NCBI GenBank assembly: GCA_003486945.1
Contig: DNFL01000056.1
Coordinates: 1 to 17,096, forward strand
Length of the DNA stretch: 17,096 bases
Origin: Hyphomonas sp.
GTDB taxonomy: Bacteria; Pseudomonadota; Alphaproteobacteria; Caulobacterales; Hyphomonadaceae
Direction of reading: 5' to 3'
Below are positions 15,693 through 17,096 of the stretch, piece after piece. The notes beneath the pieces were generated by a model. That model saw nothing but the letters and a program-made list of their open reading frames with translations, did not search any database and had not been told where the DNA came from. Each line of letters begins with the position of its first letter. The first letter of the stretch is position 1. The position numbers were made by a program, and so were the translations under genes.

Positions 15693-15707
15693 TAGCCGGA
15701 TGCGTAC
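15693..15707 (-). repeat. IS66 right terminal inverted repeat
   Basis: Read inward on the minus strand: GTACGCATCCGGCTA, matching the left end at 12 of 15 positions. The element ends at 15707, directly against the right CATAGTGA copy. Confidence 0.9.
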
Positions 15708-15715
15708 CATAGTGA
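15708..15715. repeat. Target-site duplication CATAGTGA, right copy
   Basis: Identical to 12941-12948 and directly adjacent to the IS66 right end. Confidence 0.95.
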
Positions 15716-15966
15716 GCCATGGGTCCTTCAAGAAGAGCGAAATTGCCGACATCTGTGTGCGCCATCTTGAGGTCGACGGTGGGCCCACAACCCGGGATCT
15801 CGCCGAGCAAGTGCTGATTGAGCGCCGGCTTGACACAACGGATGCCACGTTGCGCAATTCGGTCGTCTTCAAGCTCGTCCCGCCCTTACCATGCCGCTCG
15901 GCGCAAGCATGTCCGGATGGTGGAGAAGCGCAACGGCATGTGTAACTGGGCACCAGGTGATGCCGT
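15716..15966 (+). pseudogene. 3' remnant of the small gene split by IS66
   Basis: Continues the frame of 12804-12948 after removal of the element. It reads HGSFKKSEIADICVRHLEV then DGGPTTRDLAEQVLIERRLD and DATLRNSVVFKLV. At 15879-15881 one extra C shifts the frame, and the protein continues as AARRKHVRMVEKRNGMCNWAP. The middle looks like a compact winged-helix-type unit (two helices, a GGPTT turn, another helix). Three separate lesions (TAG at 12849, the IS66 insertion, this frameshift) show the gene is long dead. Function unknown. Confidence 0.65.
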
Positions 15967-16014
15967 CTCGTTGCGGGGCGCTGCCAGTTTAGGTTGCATA
16001 CAATACCGGTTCGA

Positions 16015-16167
16015 TCAGAACTCAAATCGCTTGCACCGGGAGAGCCGTCCATAGATATAGAAGTTAAGCGAGCTGACACTAGGACGCCCGCACACTTCTG
16101 CGGTTGCCATGCCTCGTTCCTGTTCAGCCTAGATCGCGATGATCTGTTCTTTGTTGAATTTGCTTCC
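16015..16167 (-). pseudogene. Decayed IS3-family orfA N-terminal fragment
   Basis: On the minus strand the frame from 16167 reads GSKFNKEQIIAI, then an in-frame TAG, AEQERGMATAEVCGRPSVSS, LNFYIYGRL and a TGA at 16015-16017. This follows the helix-turn-helix of IS3 OrfA (KF.KEQIIA.L.EQE.G..TAEVCR.HG.SSATFYKYK) with several substitutions and a stop. No start codon, orfB or inverted repeats belonging to it are apparent nearby, so it is a fragment of an old element. It is different from the orfA start at 16611. Confidence 0.65.
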
Positions 16168-16175
16168 GCGGTTTG

Positions 16176-16489
16176 TCCGTCTCCGCTGCGACAGAATCTC
16201 CATTCAAATGTGGGACCAAATGGATATCAGGACATATTGTGTAAAGGCATACCATATGCAAGCAAATTGGTTGTCGAGAGGCTGATGAGGGGTGCGCAAA
16301 AGTCCGTTTGCTTACATACAGTATGGACTCGTGCGGATAGTTCGTGTATCGGAAATGGTGAAAATAGGTGGCGCAAGGCCCCGCGGATTATCTGAGCGGT
16401 GGAATGACAATTTAGTCTTCTTAATGAGGCGGAGAAAGTTCGCATCGTCAGGAAGGTGACCTCCTGAATTCCGCAGTTTGGGTACACTT
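16176..16489. other. AT-richer stretch with no recognised gene
   Basis: Clearly richer in A and T than the operons. Open frames on both strands here (plus 15994-16395, minus 16227-16487) give proteins with no motif I recognise and overlap each other. One dyad is seen, TCAGGA/TCCTGA at 16448-16467. TGACCT within it (16457-16462) resembles the TGACCT start of the IS3 end at 16531, so another element end is possible. No tRNA or known RNA was recognised. Confidence 0.5.
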
Positions 16490-16522
16490 GCTGGCTAGAT
16501 TATTCTAGTCAGCACTTTTTTT
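16490..16522 (+). terminator. Strong intrinsic terminator
   Basis: The stem GCTGGCTAGA (16490-16499) pairs with TCTAGTCAGC (16504-16513) over ten positions with one G-T wobble, around a TTAT loop, and is followed by AC and seven T (16516-16522). This is a textbook rho-independent terminator for plus-strand transcripts. No gene that would use it is recognised directly upstream, so it may be left over from a lost gene or belong to an unannotated small RNA. Confidence 0.75.
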
Positions 16523-16530
16523 GCAGCACG

Positions 16531-16710
16531 TGACCTGCTTCCGTAATACTGCACCGTTCGATTTTGGAAAATTCTCGCATATCATGGGGGCTGCGGGACG
16601 AGGATGACAGATGAGGAAGTCGAAGTTCACGGACGCGCAGATCGCATTCATTCTGCGCCATGCGGAAGAAGGCACGAAGGTTGAGGAGGTCTGCCGGAAG
16701 GCGGCTGCCG
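16531..16710 (+). mobile_element. Left end of an IS3-family element, truncated
   Basis: Probably begins at TGACCTGCTTCCG (16531), an IS3-like TG-start end, followed by an 80-base leader and the orfA start at 16611. The element is broken at about 16704-16710, where the 3' end of an oppositely oriented IS3 element begins. The left boundary is inferred from the end sequence only. Confidence 0.55.
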
Positions 16711-16736
16711 TGACCCCCGACGTTCATCCAGTCTGA
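16611..16736 (+). pseudogene. IS3-family OrfA, cut after about 31 codons
   Basis: ATG at 16611 with GAGG a little upstream opens MRKSKFTDAQIAFILRHAEE, then GTKVEEVCRKA, the first part of the OrfA helix-turn-helix. After codon 31 the normal continuation (about GIS....YY.W) is lost and ten unrelated residues from the neighbouring element lead to TGA at 16734-16736. The 41-residue product would lack half of the DNA-binding domain and the leucine zipper, so it is non-functional. The break is sharp with no decay before it, implying a recent event. Confidence 0.8.
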
Positions 16737-17096
16737 TCCAGAACCGGCGCGTTGATGTTGCTCAAGCGAGCGGTTGAGGCAACGGGCTTTGGGACCCGGT
16801 GCGGTTGGCACGTCGCGGCGAACGCGGCGGGCCTCTGATAGCCGAGGGCCGAGTGAGGCCGCCGGGTGTTGTAGTCGGTGACCCATGCGCCGATCAGATG
16901 CCGGGCATGGGCGAGATCCCGGAACAGGTTTTCGTTCAGGCATTCATCCCTGAACCGCCCATTGAAGGCCTCGCAGAATGCGTTCTGCGTTGGCTTGCCG
17001 GGAGCGATGTAGTGCCAGTCGAAAGTCCTGTCCTGAACCCACTCGAGCACAGCGTTCGAGGTGAACTCCGTTCCATAGCACATTCGGAACTTGGGT
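16711..17096 (-). mobile_element. Right end of a second IS3-family element, running off the window
   Basis: The end is placed near TGACCCCCGACG (16711), which begins TGACC like the end at 16531 and lies 13 bases beyond the orfB stop. The element is oriented leftwards, its orfB 3' end facing the truncated orfA. The rest lies outside the window, so completeness cannot be judged. Confidence 0.6.
16724..17096 (-). CDS. IS3-family OrfB transposase, C-terminal part (rve/DDE integrase core)
   Basis: The last 124 codons of an IS3 OrfB transposase. [15 protein letters not shown] is followed by [27 protein letters not shown], which holds the catalytic Glu of the DDE triad, and by the C-terminal [19 protein letters not shown]. 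At the second Asp position family members usually read RMDNGTEF, but here RMCYGTEF is encoded, so the catalytic Asp appears replaced by Cys. The reading frame enters from beyond 17096 (CCC AAG TTC CGA precede the ATG at 17083), so that ATG is internal. Stop at 16724. The frame is otherwise clean; activity is doubtful because of the Asp change. Confidence 0.9.
   Translation of the reverse strand, partial: PKFRMCYGTEFTSNAVLEWVQDRTFDWHYIAPGKPTQNAFCEAFNGRFRDECLNENLFRDLAHARHLIGAWVTDYNTRRPHSALGYQRPAAFAATCQPHRVPKPVASTARLSNINAPVLDQTG

Larger units (their letters stand above)
12949..15707 (+). mobile_element. IS66-family insertion sequence, complete ends, decayed genes
   Basis: A 2759-bp element with the IS66 gene order tnpA (13061-13435), tnpB (13432-13781), tnpC (13832-15465) and a small downstream gene (15456-15683). 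Both ends begin GTACGCAT when read inward and are flanked by identical 8-base CATAGTGA copies, which proves a single transposition event without later rearrangement across the ends. tnpB has a frameshift and a nonsense codon, and tnpC has four frameshifts, so this copy cannot make its own full transposase as sequenced. It interrupts a small gene. Relative to the catabolic run it lies 160 bases downstream in the same orientation. Confidence 0.95.

Noticed and set aside
12941..15715. CATAGTGA copies and GTACGCAT ends as site-specific attachment sites
   Set aside because: No integrase is encoded between them; tnpA, tnpB, tnpC and an 8-base duplication are fully explained by IS66.
15994..16395. 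133-residue plus-strand open frame
   Set aside because: Its first part overlaps the IS3 orfA fragment on the other strand, its composition is unlike nearby genes and no motif is seen.
16227..16487. 86-residue minus-strand open frame preceded by AGGAGGT
   Set aside because: The ribosome-site-like sequence lies within the frame, 13 bases before an internal ATG, and the protein resembles nothing known to me.
1..17096. CRISPR array, tRNA or rRNA genes
   Set aside because: No regularly spaced repeats, cloverleaf with CCA-type end, or rRNA sequence was seen on reading either strand.

Overview
The window reads like an accessory catabolic locus of an alphaproteobacterium, most likely a sphingomonad (Novosphingobium/Sphingobium/Sphingopyxis type). 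That is inferred from the protein families, the GC-rich coding sequence and the IS66/IS3 scars; no rRNA or other taxonomic marker is present.

Layout. Positions 1-2376 (minus strand) hold a short operon read leftwards: a CYP153-type cytochrome P450, a putidaredoxin-type [2Fe-2S] ferredoxin and an acyl-CoA dehydrogenase that runs off the left edge. Positions 2377-2565 are a divergent promoter region with two copies of CTTATAAGG. One copy is the core of a 24-bp near-perfect palindrome lying over the probable -10 box of the regulator. Positions 2566-12788 (plus strand) are one tightly packed run of nine genes: a GntR/FCD regulator, a nitronate-monooxygenase-family flavoenzyme, a thiolase-fold protein without the thiolase cysteines, its DUF35 (zinc ribbon/OB-fold) partner, two acyl-CoA dehydrogenase subunits, an acyl-CoA synthetase, a Baeyer-Villiger monooxygenase and an alpha/beta hydrolase. 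Several junctions overlap (ATGA, TAATG, GTGA), which indicates one transcript with translational coupling.

Positions 12789-17096 are a graveyard of mobile DNA. A complete IS66-family element (12949-15707) has matching ends and a perfect 8-bp target duplication, CATAGTGA. It split an older small gene whose reading frame can be rebuilt across the insertion. The element's own tnpB and tnpC carry at least five frameshifts and one nonsense codon. To its right are a decayed IS3 orfA on the minus strand, a strong intrinsic terminator hairpin, an IS3 orfA start on the plus strand cut after 31 codons, and the 3' part of an IS3 orfB on the minus strand that runs off the right edge.

How the genes may work together (inference). 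CYP153 plus ferredoxin would hydroxylate a terminal or alicyclic carbon of a hydrophobic substrate. After oxidation to the acid, the ligase makes the CoA ester and the two-subunit dehydrogenase makes the enoyl-CoA. After hydration, the thiolase-like/DUF35 pair could cleave by retro-aldol reaction, as Ltp2 does in steroid side-chain loss, giving a ketone. The Baeyer-Villiger enzyme would turn the ketone into an ester or lactone, and the hydrolase would open it. No ferredoxin reductase, alcohol or aldehyde dehydrogenase or enoyl-CoA hydratase is visible, so the pathway is incomplete here. The substrate cannot be read from sequence; an alkyl-substituted ring compound, terpenoid or steroid-like molecule would fit.
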